Positions 51,358 to 60,316 of a stretch of DNA of 64,000 nt are shown here, one piece after another; position 1 is the first letter of the stretch; every line of letters begins with the position of its first letter. The DNA comes from Saccharospirillum salsuginis (GTDB lineage Bacteria; Pseudomonadota; Gammaproteobacteria; Pseudomonadales; Natronospirillaceae), in NCBI RefSeq assembly GCF_014651855.1, contig NZ_BMXR01000007.1:1-64000 (forward strand), read 5' to 3'. The notes under the pieces were generated by a model. The model was not told the origin of the DNA. It searched no databases and saw only the letters and a program-made list of their open reading frames with translations. A program made the translations under genes and the position numbers.

Positions 51358-51924
51358 TCAGGATTCGAACAGGTCGATGACGTCGTGTGCGATCTCGACC
51401 AGTCGCACACTCTTGTTCATGGCCATCTTGCGCATGGCGTTGAAGGCCGCGTCCTCGTCGCAGTCGCGGTGCTTCATCAGCAGGCCTTTGGCCCGGTCGA
51501 TGACCTTGCGGTCGGCGAGTTCGGTCCGGGTTTTGTCCAATTCGCCACGCAGCGACTGGAATGCCTCGAAGCGGGAAATAGCGACCTTGATGATGGTGTT
51601 GACCCGTTCCGGTTGCAGACCGTCGACAATGTAGGCGCTGACTCCGGCCTCGATGGATTGCCGGATCACTTCGGAATCGTCGTCTTCGGCGAAGAAAATA
51701 ATCGGTCTCGGATTGCGATCGGACGTCAGCGCCACATCCTCAAGCATGTCCCGGTCCGGCGACTGGGCGTCGACGATGACGACATCCGGTTGGAAGGACG
51801 CGACCAACTGGTGTATGCGGGTCTGGTCGGGCGTACGGATGACGACCGCGTGGTCGAGCGCGGTCAGGGCTTCTTCTATAACCCGTGCCCGTTCGGGCTG
51901 GTTATCGATCACCAATATATTCAT
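51358..51924 (-). CDS. nasT: ANTAR-domain antitermination regulator
   Basis: A 188-residue two-domain protein. Residues 1-120 form a receiver-like domain (ILVIDNQPERARVIEEAL; DVVIVDAQSPDRDMLEDV), and residues 128-185 an ANTAR RNA-binding domain (ELADRKVIDRAKGLLMKHRDCDEDAAFNAMRKMAM). NasT binds leader RNA to block terminators ahead of nitrate genes; two fitting leaders exist in this window (41521-41563 and 49656-49702). ATG 51924 chosen; a further in-frame ATG at 51972 has no ribosome site. Confidence 0.92.
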   Translation of the reverse strand: MNILVIDNQPERARVIEEALTALDHAVVIRTPDQTRIHQLVASFQPDVVIVDAQSPDRDMLEDVALTSDRNPRPIIFFAEDDDSEVIRQSIEAGVSAYIVDGLQPERVNTIIKVAISRFEAFQSLRGELDKTRTELADRKVIDRAKGLLMKHRDCDEDAAFNAMRKMAMNKSVRLVEIAHDVIDLFES

Positions 51925-52254
51925 CTTGCCTATCTGAGCCTGGGAAAGGGAACTGTCGCGACGTCCGGGCACTGGTGTGCCTCTTTTGACGTCGTCCGAA
52001 CCCTTGTAAGAGCAAGGTACGTGCCTGCATTGGGTGCGGCGGAAACGTCCCGGGTGCGCCAGGGCGGTGCAAGGGCGGCCCGGTGCGGGTTTTATTCGCT
52101 GTATTTCGGTGCGTCGAGCTGTGCGGATGCACCGACCGTTCGACCGGTGTTGCTTGGCAAACCGGGGCTGGCTGGGTATCGTATTCGTTTGATCGTGTCA
52201 TAATGACAGGTCAGGTCCTGTTCAGGCAGGTGGTCGGCGTACCGGGAGCGAGCT
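51925..52254. other. Divergent spacer between nasT and the AraC gene
   Basis: Must hold the nasTS and araC promoters. A CCTTG/CAAGG palindrome (52001-52016) lies 77 bases upstream of nasT. TTTGATCGTGTCATAATGAC (52190-52209) may contain a -10 for the AraC gene. No gene or repeat element is visible. Confidence 0.45.
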
Positions 52255-53043
52255 ATGTGGTTAGGTGGATTGAGTCGTCTGGCTCAAATGCCGCTGAGTG
52301 GCGATCGGCATAATCATCGGCATCATCAGGTGGTCCTTGGCTTCGAAGGCGAAGCGGCTTTCGAGCTTGAAGGCAAGGGTGGTGATCAACTGATGCTGGG
52401 TGCCGGCTGCCTGGTGCCTACCGAGTGCAGCCATGCCTTCCAGGGGCTGGGCGACAATCGCATGGTGGTGCTGGACTTCGAGCTGGAAACCGCGGTGGAT
52501 TCACGCATCGACCGGGAGATCCTCAGCCGCCTGTTCGATCGGCCTTACTATTTCCGTCTGGACGGTCAGTTTGCCCAGTTGCTGTCGGCGATGGCGCGGG
52601 AGATTGATCAGTACGGGGCGGACCCCCACATGCAGCAGCATGTCAGTGCCCTGTTGTTGCACAGCCTGTATCAGCGCCTGACCGGAGCATCGTTGCCGGC
52701 ACAGGACCATCAGGGGCGATTCGACATCACCCGCATCGATCATCTGATCAAACAGCGCCTGCAGGACAAGGTGTCGGTGGCGGATATGGCCGAGGCCTGC
52801 CACATGAGCGTTAGCCAGTTCCATCTGCGGTTTCGGCAGGTGACGGGGATGACGCCCTACCAGTATGTGATGAAGCATCGTCTGGACCAGGCGGTCTGGT
52901 TGCTCCAGTGTTCCACCCATTCCATCGCCGATATCGCCCAGGAAACCGGCTTTAGCAGCCAAAGCGCCCTGACCCATGCGGTGAAAAACCAATACGGTCT
53001 GTCACCGGGTCAGGTCCGCAAGCAGAAGCCTCTGGCCCATTGA
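52255..53043 (+). CDS. AraC regulator, probable PruR-like proline activator
   Basis: A 262-residue protein. N-terminal cupin-like domain begins with a His-rich run (DRHNHRHHQVVLGFEGEAAF) and contains LMLGAGCLVPTECSHAF. The C-terminal region (about 160-258) has the AraC HTH pair (VSVADMAEACHMSVSQFHLRFRQVTGMTPYQYVM; IADIAQETGFSSQSALTHAVKNQYGLSPGQVR). It lies directly before putA and resembles PruR-type proline activators. It is a paralogue of the AraC protein at 61707-62477, with similarity through both domains. Confidence 0.82.
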   Translation: MWLGGLSRLAQMPLSGDRHNHRHHQVVLGFEGEAAFELEGKGGDQLMLGAGCLVPTECSHAFQGLGDNRMVVLDFELETAVDSRIDREILSRLFDRPYYFRLDGQFAQLLSAMAREIDQYGADPHMQQHVSALLLHSLYQRLTGASLPAQDHQGRFDITRIDHLIKQRLQDKVSVADMAEACHMSVSQFHLRFRQVTGMTPYQYVMKHRLDQAVWLLQCSTHSIADIAQETGFSSQSALTHAVKNQYGLSPGQVRKQKPLAH

Positions 53044-53373
53044 GATTGAAGGCTCTTTCTGAGCTTTTACGGCAGGGACGACCCGCCACACCTGCAGGAG
53101 CGCACTCCGTGCGCGACCACAGCGCTCTCTCCCATACATAGGTAAGGGGGACGCTTTTCCACACTGAACAACCCCCGTCACACCAGCCTGACACCCAATC
53201 CGCTCCTTATAATTCCCCATCCCCATACCCTCTTTCCTACCTGAACTATGTTAACCCCTTAACAAATCGCCGGACGTTTTCGCAAAAACTCCGAAGATTT
53301 TGACAAGCCGTCACACTCCTGTGCCGGTATGTTTCGCACAATGCGCCAAAAACAACTAACAGGCAGGTTTGAA
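53044..53373. promoter_or_regulatory. putA upstream region
   Basis: Contains a REP-like palindrome (53092-53120) and the TTGACA at 53298-53303, which could be the -35 of a putA promoter, though no well-spaced -10 follows. The stretch 53240-53330 is AT-rich, likely the regulator binding region. Confidence 0.45.
53092..53120. repeat. REP-like GCGCAC/GTGCGC palindrome
   Basis: CTGCAGGAGCGCACTCCGTG followed by CGCGACCAC, with GCGCAC-TCC-GTGCGC as its stem. It resembles the REP sequences of pseudomonads (AGGAGCG...CGCGACC). Only copy in this window. Confidence 0.65.
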
Positions 53374-56300
53374 ATGACTCAGTTTGATGCCTCCCGTGTG
53401 TTCTCCGGGGACTACGCCACTCTGTCCCCGGCGGACTGGTTCCAATTCATTGTCAATCAGTATGCGGTTGAAGAAGACGAGTACATGTCCCAGCTGGTCG
53501 AGCTCGCCGAGCCGACGCCGGACAGTCGTGACCGTGTCGAGAAGACGGCGCGACACATCGTGGAAAAGGTCCGCGATGAAGGGGATGTGGCCCATGCCGT
53601 GGATAAACTGTTGCAGCAGTACAGTCTGGACAACGAAGAGGGTGTGATCCTGATGTGTCTGGCGGAAGCGCTGATGCGCGTTCCGGATCCGGACACGGCG
53701 GACGACCTGATTCGCGACAAGTTGTCGGTGGCGGACTGGAAAGAGCACATGGGCAAGTCCGATTCCCTGTTGGTGAATGCGTCGACCTGGGGCTTGATGC
53801 TGACCGGCAAGGTGACCTCGCTGGACAGCCGGGAGACGTCGCCGGCGAACTTGCTGTCGAAGTTGATCAACCGAGCCGGTGAGCCGGTAATTCGCGCCGC
53901 GATGCATCAGGCGATGCGGATCATGGGCAAGCAGTTCGTTTTGGGCCGCACGATCAAAGAGGCGATCAAGAACGGCAAGCCCTATCGCAAGAAGGGCTAC
54001 ACCTATTCGTTCGACATGCTGGGCGAAGCGGCCTTTACCGACCCGGATGCGCAGCGTTATTTCGAATCCTACCGTCAGGCGGTTCGCACTCTCGGCGAAC
54101 GCATGGACGAGTGGGCCGGCGATGCGCCGAAACCAACCATTTCCATCAAACTGTCGGCCCTGCATCCGCGTTACGAGGAATCCCACGACGCCTGGGTGCA
54201 AACCGAACTGGCGGACCGTGTCGCCCAATTGGTGCGCGAAGCGCGTGATCTGGGTGTGGGCATCACCATCGATGCCGAGGAAATGGACCGTCTGGAACTG
54301 TCATTGCGTCTGTTTGAAAAAGTGTATCGCAGTGACGCGGCCAAGGGCTGGGGCAATTTCGGTCTGGTGATTCAGGCATATTCGAAGCGGGCTCTGGCCG
54401 TACTGGGTTACCTGACGGCGTTGTCGAAAGAGCAGGGCGATGTCATTCCGATTCGCCTGGTCAAGGGCGCTTACTGGGATACCGAAGTGAAGCACGCCCA
54501 GGTATTGGGCCTGGCCGATTACCCGGTGTTCACCCGTAAGGAAAACACCGATGTATCCTATCTGGTGTGCGCCCGCTATTTGATGGGCGAACAGGTCAAT
54601 GGCGCGATCTATCCGCAGTTCGCGACGCACAACGCGCACACGGTGGCGAGCATCGCCGAACTGGCGCGTGAAAACCCTTCAATCGATTTCGAATTCCAGC
54701 GTCTGCATGGCATGGGCGATGCGCTCTACGACACCCTGCTGGGTGAAGAGAAACCCCGGGTACGTATTTACGCGCCCGTCGGCGCCCATAAGGATCTGCT
54801 GCCCTATCTGGTTCGTCGGCTGCTCGAAAACGGCGCCAACTCTTCGTTCGTTCACCGCCTGGTGGACGCCGAAACGCCGATCGGCGACCTGGTGTCCTCA
54901 CCCGTCGATCTGGCCAAGAGCCGGCCGGTCTTCCGCAACCCGAAAATTCCTCGCCCTTCGGATATTTACGGCGATGTTCGCCGTAATTCCCAAGGGTACA
55001 ACTTGAATGTCGCCTTTGAACGGGAGCCTCTGTTGGAAAACGTAGCCGCCTTCGATGATCGCCAGTGGTCGATGAAACCGTTGGTCGCCGGTGTGTCCAC
55101 CGCCACGGACGTCGTGAAAACCATCACCAGCCCATACGACACCCGCCAGACCGTCGGTCAGGTGCACTGGACGCAACCGGAACACGCCCGCGATGCGCTG
55201 GCCAAGGCCGATGCCGCCTGGTTTGACTGGAACAAGACACCCGCAGTCAAGCGTGCCGCCTGCCTGGATCGTCTCGGCGATCTGCTGGAAGAACATACCG
55301 CCGAATTGATGGCCTTGTGTGCCCGGGAAGCCGGTAAGTCCCTGCAGGACAGCATCGACGAAGTGCGCGAAGCCGTGGACTTCTGTCGTTACTACGCCTC
55401 GCAGGCCCGCGAGACCATGAATGAAGCGACGCTGTTGCCGGGACCAACCGGTGAGAGCAACGAGCACTATTACGAAGGCCGGGGTGTATTCCTGTGCATC
55501 AGCCCCTGGAACTTCCCGCTGGCGATTTTCACCGGTCAGATTTGCGCGGCCTTGGTCGCCGGCAATGGCGTGTTGGCCAAGCCGGCCGAGCAAACCTCTC
55601 TGATCGCCGGTCGCGCCATCGAATTGTTCCACGAAGCCGGCGTCCCGACGGACGTGTTGCATTACCTTCCGGGTGATGGCGCGACCATCGGTAACGCCAT
55701 CATGGACGACGAACGTCTGTTGGGTGTGGCATTCACCGGTTCCACTGAAACCGCACACATCATCAATCGCACGCTGGCGGCACGCCAAGGCGCCTTGCCG
55801 ACCTTCATCGCGGAGACCGGTGGCCAGAACGCCATGATCGTCGATTCGACCGCTCTGCCGGAACAGGTCGTGGCCGATGTCATGCAGTCCGCTTTCGCCA
55901 GTGCCGGTCAACGCTGTTCAGCGTTGCGCGTACTGTGCGTGCAGGACGACATCGCCGACCGCGTGGTCGATCTGATTCGTGGTGCCCTGTCCCGTGTGGA
56001 AATCGGTAACCCGCAGAAATACGAAACCGACTGCGGCCCGGTGATCGACGAAGAAGCCCTGCAGGGGCTGAGCGACTACGTCGAAAGCTGGCGCGGCAAA
56101 GGCCGGGTTCTGGCCGAAGCGGAACTCGGTACCGAAGCCGCCAACGGCCACTTCCTGGCGCCGGTGGCGATCGGCATCGAGAGCATCGATGAACTCGGTC
56201 GCGAACAGTTCGGCCCGGTCCTGCACGTGTTGCGTTTCAAAGCGCGCGAACTGGACAACGTCATCGCCGACATCAACCGTACCGGTTACGGCCTGACGCT

Positions 56301-56559
56301 CGGCATTCACAGCCGCAACGAAGCGACGGCCGCCTACATCGAATCCCGTGTGCGTGTCGGCAACTGCTACGTCAACCGCAACCAGATCGGTGCCGTCGTC
56401 GGCGTGCAGCCGTTCGGCGGTCGGGGACTGTCCGGAACCGGTCCGAAAGCCGGCGGCCCGAACTACATCAAGCGTTTCGCCACCGAACGGGTGCGCACCA
56501 TCAACACCACGGCCGTGGGTGGAAACGCAACGCTGCTGTCGTTGGAAACCGACGACTGA
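53374..56559 (+). CDS. putA: Bifunctional proline dehydrogenase / P5C dehydrogenase
   Basis: A 1,061-residue enzyme that oxidises proline to glutamate in two steps. Proline dehydrogenase domain at about 120-450 (ISIKLSALHPRYEESH; FGLVIQAYSKRALAVLGYL; LVKGAYWDTEVKHAQ). P5C dehydrogenase from about 600 on (ISPWNFPLAIFTGQICAALVAGN; FTGSTETAHIIN; FIAETGGQNAMIVDS; SAGQRCSALRVL with catalytic Cys). ATG 53374 is chosen by its ribosome site (GGCAGG). It lacks the ribbon-helix-helix DNA-binding domain of trifunctional PutA, so the flanking AraC protein probably does the regulation. Confidence 0.94.
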   Translation: MTQFDASRVFSGDYATLSPADWFQFIVNQYAVEEDEYMSQLVELAEPTPDSRDRVEKTARHIVEKVRDEGDVAHAVDKLLQQYSLDNEEGVILMCLAEALMRVPDPDTADDLIRDKLSVADWKEHMGKSDSLLVNASTWGLMLTGKVTSLDSRETSPANLLSKLINRAGEPVIRAAMHQAMRIMGKQFVLGRTIKEAIKNGKPYRKKGYTYSFDMLGEAAFTDPDAQRYFESYRQAVRTLGERMDEWAGDAPKPTISIKLSALHPRYEESHDAWVQTELADRVAQLVREARDLGVGITIDAEEMDRLELSLRLFEKVYRSDAAKGWGNFGLVIQAYSKRALAVLGYLTALSKEQGDVIPIRLVKGAYWDTEVKHAQVLGLADYPVFTRKENTDVSYLVCARYLMGEQVNGAIYPQFATHNAHTVASIAELARENPSIDFEFQRLHGMGDALYDTLLGEEKPRVRIYAPVGAHKDLLPYLVRRLLENGANSSFVHRLVDAETPIGDLVSSPVDLAKSRPVFRNPKIPRPSDIYGDVRRNSQGYNLNVAFEREPLLENVAAFDDRQWSMKPLVAGVSTATDVVKTITSPYDTRQTVGQVHWTQPEHARDALAKADAAWFDWNKTPAVKRAACLDRLGDLLEEHTAELMALCAREAGKSLQDSIDEVREAVDFCRYYASQARETMNEATLLPGPTGESNEHYYEGRGVFLCISPWNFPLAIFTGQICAALVAGNGVLAKPAEQTSLIAGRAIELFHEAGVPTDVLHYLPGDGATIGNAIMDDERLLGVAFTGSTETAHIINRTLAARQGALPTFIAETGGQNAMIVDSTALPEQVVADVMQSAFASAGQRCSALRVLCVQDDIADRVVDLIRGALSRVEIGNPQKYETDCGPVIDEEALQGLSDYVESWRGKGRVLAEAELGTEAANGHFLAPVAIGIESIDELGREQFGPVLHVLRFKARELDNVIADINRTGYGLTLGIHSRNEATAAYIESRVRVGNCYVNRNQIGAVVGVQPFGGRGLSGTGPKAGGPNYIKRFATERVRTINTTAVGGNATLLSLETDD

Positions 56560-56572
56560 CAGTGACCGAAGT

Positions 56573-56603
56573 CGCGGCTCGAGGCCAAAAGCCTCGAACC
56601 GCG
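56573..56603 (+). terminator. Hairpin between putA and putP
   Basis: CGCGGCTCGAGGC (56573-56585) pairs with GCCTCGAACCGCG (56591-56603), with one G-T. No T-run, so it may shape the mRNA rather than stop transcription. Confidence 0.5.
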
Positions 56604-56730
56604 CCTGTCCGGATCAAAGCCAATTTCACCGTTGGTTTCGATCCGGGCTCGCCCGGCAGTCACTCGTATGTCGGGTTCATTGATACTGAGTAGTCACTCA
56701 ATCACAACAATTACAATCTCGGAGAGAGCT

Positions 56731-58191
56731 ATGAGCAATACTTTTGCAGTCAGCTTGACCTTTCTCGCCTATCTGGGGATGATGCTCTGGATCGGCGTCT
56801 GGGCGTATCGCCGCACCAATAACCTGTCCGATTACATCCTAGGCGGTCGCCAATTGGGCGCCTGGCCGTCGGCTCTGTCCGCCGGCGCGTCCGACATGTC
56901 GGGTTGGTTGCTGCTGGGTCTTCCCGGTGCCATGTACGCCTCCGGTCTGGGCGCTTCCTGGATCGCCATCGGCTTGTTGGTGGGCACCTACATCAACTGG
57001 TTGGTTGTCGCCCCGCGTTTGCGGAGTTATTCGCAAGCCGCCAACGATTCCCTGACCCTGCCGGAATATTTCAGCAACCGCTTTGAAGATACGGTGGCCA
57101 TTCGCGCCATCGCCGCATTCTTCATTTTGTTGTTCTTCCTGTTCTACACCAGTTCCGGTCTTGTCGCCGGCGGCAAGTTGTTTGAAACCGTCTTCGGTCT
57201 CGACTACAAGATCGCCGTGACCATCGGTACCGTCGCAGTGGTGTCCTACACCCTGTTCGGTGGTTATCTGGCGGTCTCCTGGACGGACCTGGTTCAAGGC
57301 CTGCTGATGGCGGCGGCGCTGATCATCGTTCCGATCACCGCCTTTATCGTCATCGGTGAAGGGCCGGTGGCCATTCTGGAAGCCAAGAACCCCAACATGC
57401 TGAGCATGTTTACCAATCCGGATGGGTCCACGCTGGGGATGATCGGCATTGTGTCCTCCCTTGCCTGGGGCCTGGGTTACTTCGGTCAACCGCATATCCT
57501 GGCTCGCTTCAAGGGCATCAAGGACCGCGCCGAAGTTAAAACCGCCCGTCGCATCGCCGTGACCTGGACCTTCATCGGCATGGCCGGTGCCCTTCTGGTC
57601 GGCGCGGCCGGCAACGGTTACTTCGAAAGCGGCCTGGCCGATGGCGAAACCGTCTTCATCTCCTTGGTTCAGGCGCTGTTCCATCCGCTGGTGGCCGGTG
57701 TTCTGCTGGCGGCGATCCTGGCGGCCATCATGTCCACGGCCGACTCCCAGTTGCTGGTGTCCTCTTCCGCTCTGACTGAAGATTTCTATAAGTCCATCTT
57801 CAACAAGGATGCCGATCCGAACTCGCTGATGAAGATCGGCCGTATCGCCGTCGTCGTCATCGCCGTAGTCGCCTGGTTCCTGGCGTTGAATCCGGAAAGT
57901 TCTGTTCTGGGTCTGGTGTCCTATGCCTGGGCCGGCTTCGGTGCCGCCTTTGGTCCGGCCGTCATCCTGTCGCTGTATTGGCCGCGCATGAACCGTTTCG
58001 GCTGCCTGGCCGGTATCGTGGTCGGTGGCTTGACTGTGGTGATCTGGAAGCAACTGTCCGGTGGCATTTTCGATGTCTATGAAATCGTACCCGGCTTCCT
58101 GCTGGCAACACTCGCCATCACTGTTGTCAGCGTTATGAGCTCTGTCCCGTCCCGCGAGATGGAGTTGAAGTTCCAGGAAGTGAACGGCTAA
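56731..58191 (+). CDS. putP: Sodium/proline symporter
   Basis: A 486-residue solute:sodium symporter with about 13 helices. Opening: TFLAYLGMMLWIGVWAYRRTNNLSDYILGGR. Proline-carrier features: SAGASDMSGWLLLGLPGAMYA, GLGYFGQPHILARFKGI and AAILAAIMSTADSQLLVSSSALTEDFY. ATG 56731 has GGAGAGAG upstream. Together with putA it makes a complete proline-use unit. Confidence 0.95.
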   Translation: MSNTFAVSLTFLAYLGMMLWIGVWAYRRTNNLSDYILGGRQLGAWPSALSAGASDMSGWLLLGLPGAMYASGLGASWIAIGLLVGTYINWLVVAPRLRSYSQAANDSLTLPEYFSNRFEDTVAIRAIAAFFILLFFLFYTSSGLVAGGKLFETVFGLDYKIAVTIGTVAVVSYTLFGGYLAVSWTDLVQGLLMAAALIIVPITAFIVIGEGPVAILEAKNPNMLSMFTNPDGSTLGMIGIVSSLAWGLGYFGQPHILARFKGIKDRAEVKTARRIAVTWTFIGMAGALLVGAAGNGYFESGLADGETVFISLVQALFHPLVAGVLLAAILAAIMSTADSQLLVSSSALTEDFYKSIFNKDADPNSLMKIGRIAVVVIAVVAWFLALNPESSVLGLVSYAWAGFGAAFGPAVILSLYWPRMNRFGCLAGIVVGGLTVVIWKQLSGGIFDVYEIVPGFLLATLAITVVSVMSSVPSREMELKFQEVNG

Positions 58192-58218
58192 ACCCATCTC
58201 TTTCGGTTCGTGCACGAT

Positions 58219-58245
58219 AAAGCCGGCGTTCCGCCGGCTTTTTTT
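58219..58245 (+). terminator. Intrinsic terminator after putP
   Basis: AAAGCCGGC (58219-58227), loop GTTCC, GCCGGC then seven T. A canonical rho-independent terminator, 28 bases after the stop codon. Confidence 0.92.
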
Positions 58246-58638
58246 ATTTACCCTGCCATTGAATTCTTCCGTTGTTGTAAACTCTTCAAAATAAATATGC
58301 ACTGAATCAGTGCGTCATTCGATAGGTTTTCAATCCATATTGGAGCGGAAAACTCGACAATTGGAATTTAATATCACTCGTTAATTCCTTTTCGATTGGC
58401 GATAAACACATTGATAGGATTCAGGAAGTTTATCGTAGGATTTATCAAATCTTTCCGGTCGGTCTGAGTAATATAGATAGGGACTTGCGAATCCTTCCGA
58501 CGATATTCGAAGTCGAATAATAATGATAAATCGCTGTCCGAGGCATTGAACCGTTCAGCTTCGATACGCCGTCACCATCGCCTGTATCCGAAGGTGCGGT
58601 TGGCCGTGGCCAGCGCACAAATTGGAGAGTCAAACCAC
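58246..58638. promoter_or_regulatory. AT-rich regulatory region before the amino-acid ABC operon
   Basis: Nearly 400 bases, richer in A+T than surrounding genes, with no gene. It contains direct repeats TAGGATT at 58415-58421 and 58436-58442, exactly 21 bp (two helix turns) apart, and several GATAAA/TTTATC stretches (58400-58450). This is the expected layout of an AraC-family binding site; the regulator at 61707 or at 52255 is the likely ligand. Confidence 0.5.
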
Positions 58639-59469
58639 ATGAATAACCTGTTCAAAGGTGCCGCATCCGCTGTGTTGGCACTGTCTGCTTCTGTCCTGAT
58701 CACCGGCCAGGCCGCCGCCGATAAACTCGACGATGTCCTCGCCGATGGCGAGTTGCGGTGCGCTGTCGTACTGGATTTCCCGCCCATGGGGTTCCGCGAT
58801 TCCAATAACGAACCGGTCGGTATGGATGTCGACATGTGTGCCGATCTCGCTGCCGCCATGGGCGTCGATCACCAGGTGGTCGGCGTGACCTGGGCCGAGC
58901 GGATTCCCGCTTTGATCTCCGGTAAGGTGGATGTTGCCATCGCCTCATCTTCCGACACCCTGGAGCGGGCTCAGACCGTGGGCTTCACCGTTCCCTACAT
59001 GGTGTTCCAGTTCCAGGCGCTGTTGAAAGAGGATGCGGACATCACCGCATGGGAAGACCTTGAAAGCGCCCGTGTTGGTGCCGCTGTCGGTACCACTTAC
59101 GAGAGCGAGTTCCTGGCCTACAAAGACACCCATTGGCCGGATGCCGAGGGTCGCTATGTTTCCTTCCAGAGTGAGAATGAATCGTTCCTGGCCGTGTCGC
59201 AAGGCCAGGTCGATGCGGTCATCGTCACCGATACGGCCGCAGCGAATGTCGTCAATTCCGACAAGTACGGCGAACTGAAACTGGGCCCGGTGGCTCCGTT
59301 CGGTGCCGACTATGTCGGCATGATGACCCTGCGTCAGGAATACGGCTGGATCAATTATCTCAACCTCTTCATCAACCGTCAGATCCGCAGCGGTCGTTTC
59401 GACGAGTTGTATGCCAAGTGGATTGGCGGCGAACCGCCGGCACTGGACATTCCGGGTGTTTACTACTGA
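58639..59469 (+). CDS. Polar amino-acid ABC transporter substrate-binding protein
   Basis: A 276-residue periplasmic binding protein of family 3. Signal peptide 1-27 (LALSASVLITGQAAA). Pattern: DGELRCAVVLDFPPMGFRDSNNEPVGMDVDMCADLAAAMG, TWAERIPALISGKVDVAIAS, GAAVGTTYE and a C-terminal SGRFDELYAKWIGGE. ATG 58639 follows GGAGAG. Near proline genes it may bind proline-type compounds or another amino acid; not determined. A terminator-like hairpin separates it from the permease genes. Confidence 0.85.
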   Translation: MNNLFKGAASAVLALSASVLITGQAAADKLDDVLADGELRCAVVLDFPPMGFRDSNNEPVGMDVDMCADLAAAMGVDHQVVGVTWAERIPALISGKVDVAIASSSDTLERAQTVGFTVPYMVFQFQALLKEDADITAWEDLESARVGAAVGTTYESEFLAYKDTHWPDAEGRYVSFQSENESFLAVSQGQVDAVIVTDTAAANVVNSDKYGELKLGPVAPFGADYVGMMTLRQEYGWINYLNLFINRQIRSGRFDELYAKWIGGEPPALDIPGVYY

Positions 59470-59479
59470 TTCGGCTGCG

Positions 59480-59537
59480 CCTTTGCCGGATTCGAGTCGG
59501 ATATTCCGGCGGTACTCGACCGGCAAAGGTCTTTTTT
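59480..59537 (+). terminator. Internal terminator between binding-protein and permease genes
   Basis: CCTTTGCCGG (59480-59489) pairs with CCGGCAAAGG (59520-59529), with ATTCGAGT/ACTCGA inside, then TCTTTTTT. It would thin out transcription after the binding protein, which is needed in excess. Confidence 0.8.
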
Positions 59538-59547
59538 CGAATCCCGT

Positions 59548-59583
59548 AGTACCGTGAAAAGTACCGAGAATAGTACCGTGAAA
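59548..59583. repeat. Three tandem 12-bp repeats
   Basis: AGTACCGTGAAA, AGTACCGAGAAT, AGTACCGTGAAA in direct succession (36 bases), starting ten bases after the T-run and 55 bases before the permease gene. Confidence 0.8.
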
Positions 59584-59638
59584 CCAAGCAGTGGCCTGTC
59601 CACAGACAGGTCCACTTGGCTCAGAGGTAGAGAGCTGT

Positions 59639-60316
59639 ATGGATTATCAATTCTTGTGGCGCCCGGTCATCCAATCACTGCCGCAAATGCTGGGTGGTGC
59701 TTCGGTGACTTTGCAGGTGTCGGTTCTGTCCATGGCGATTGGCATGGTATTGGCGCTGATACTCTGTTTCGCCAAGATGTCGTCCTTCGCCGGTTTACGA
59801 TTCGTCGCCAATATCTGGATCGAGATCGCCCGTAATACGCCGGCATTGTTTCAATTGTATTTCTTCAAATTCGGTCTGGGTGCGGTCGGTATTCTGATCG
59901 ATTCCTACATTACTGTCGTCATGGCCCTGGCCTTCAATACCGCCGGGTATATGGCGGAAACGTTTCGAGGCGGTTATGCCGCCATCCCCAACACCCAGCT
60001 TCGGTCGGCGCGATCCCTGGGAATGACCGCCTTCCAGGCTCAGGTGCATGTCATGTTTCCGCAATTGCTTCGAGCCGTCTATCACCCCATGACCAATCAA
60101 TTCATCTGGGTCATCCTGATGAGTTCGCTGGGCATGCTGGTCGGGCTGAGGGAGCTGTCGGGGGAAACCCAGTTCCTTTATTCGAAGACATTCCGTGCTT
60201 TCGAATACTTCGCGGCGACCGCGATCATCTATTACCTGATCGCCAAACTGGTACTGGGGCTGATGACGTTGATCGGCAACAAGGTGTTCGGGTTGAACCG
60301 GGGAGGTGTTGCATGA
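59639..60316 (+). CDS. Amino-acid ABC transporter permease (first)
   Basis: A 225-residue HisM/GlnP-type permease. Five helices: PQMLGGASVTLQVSVLSMAIGMVLALILCF, RFVANIWIEIARNTPALFQLYF and the EAA loop region AETFRGGYAAIPNTQLRSARSLGMTAFQAQVHVMFPQ. ATG 59639 follows AGGTAGAGAG. It overlaps the second permease gene by four bases. Confidence 0.88.
   Translation: MDYQFLWRPVIQSLPQMLGGASVTLQVSVLSMAIGMVLALILCFAKMSSFAGLRFVANIWIEIARNTPALFQLYFFKFGLGAVGILIDSYITVVMALAFNTAGYMAETFRGGYAAIPNTQLRSARSLGMTAFQAQVHVMFPQLLRAVYHPMTNQFIWVILMSSLGMLVGLRELSGETQFLYSKTFRAFEYFAATAIIYYLIAKLVLGLMTLIGNKVFGLNRGGVA

Noticed and set aside
53329..53373. Upstream extension of putA to 53329
   Set aside because: The extra residues (MFRTMRQKQLTGRFE) have no ribosome site; ATG 53374 begins the conserved N-terminus.
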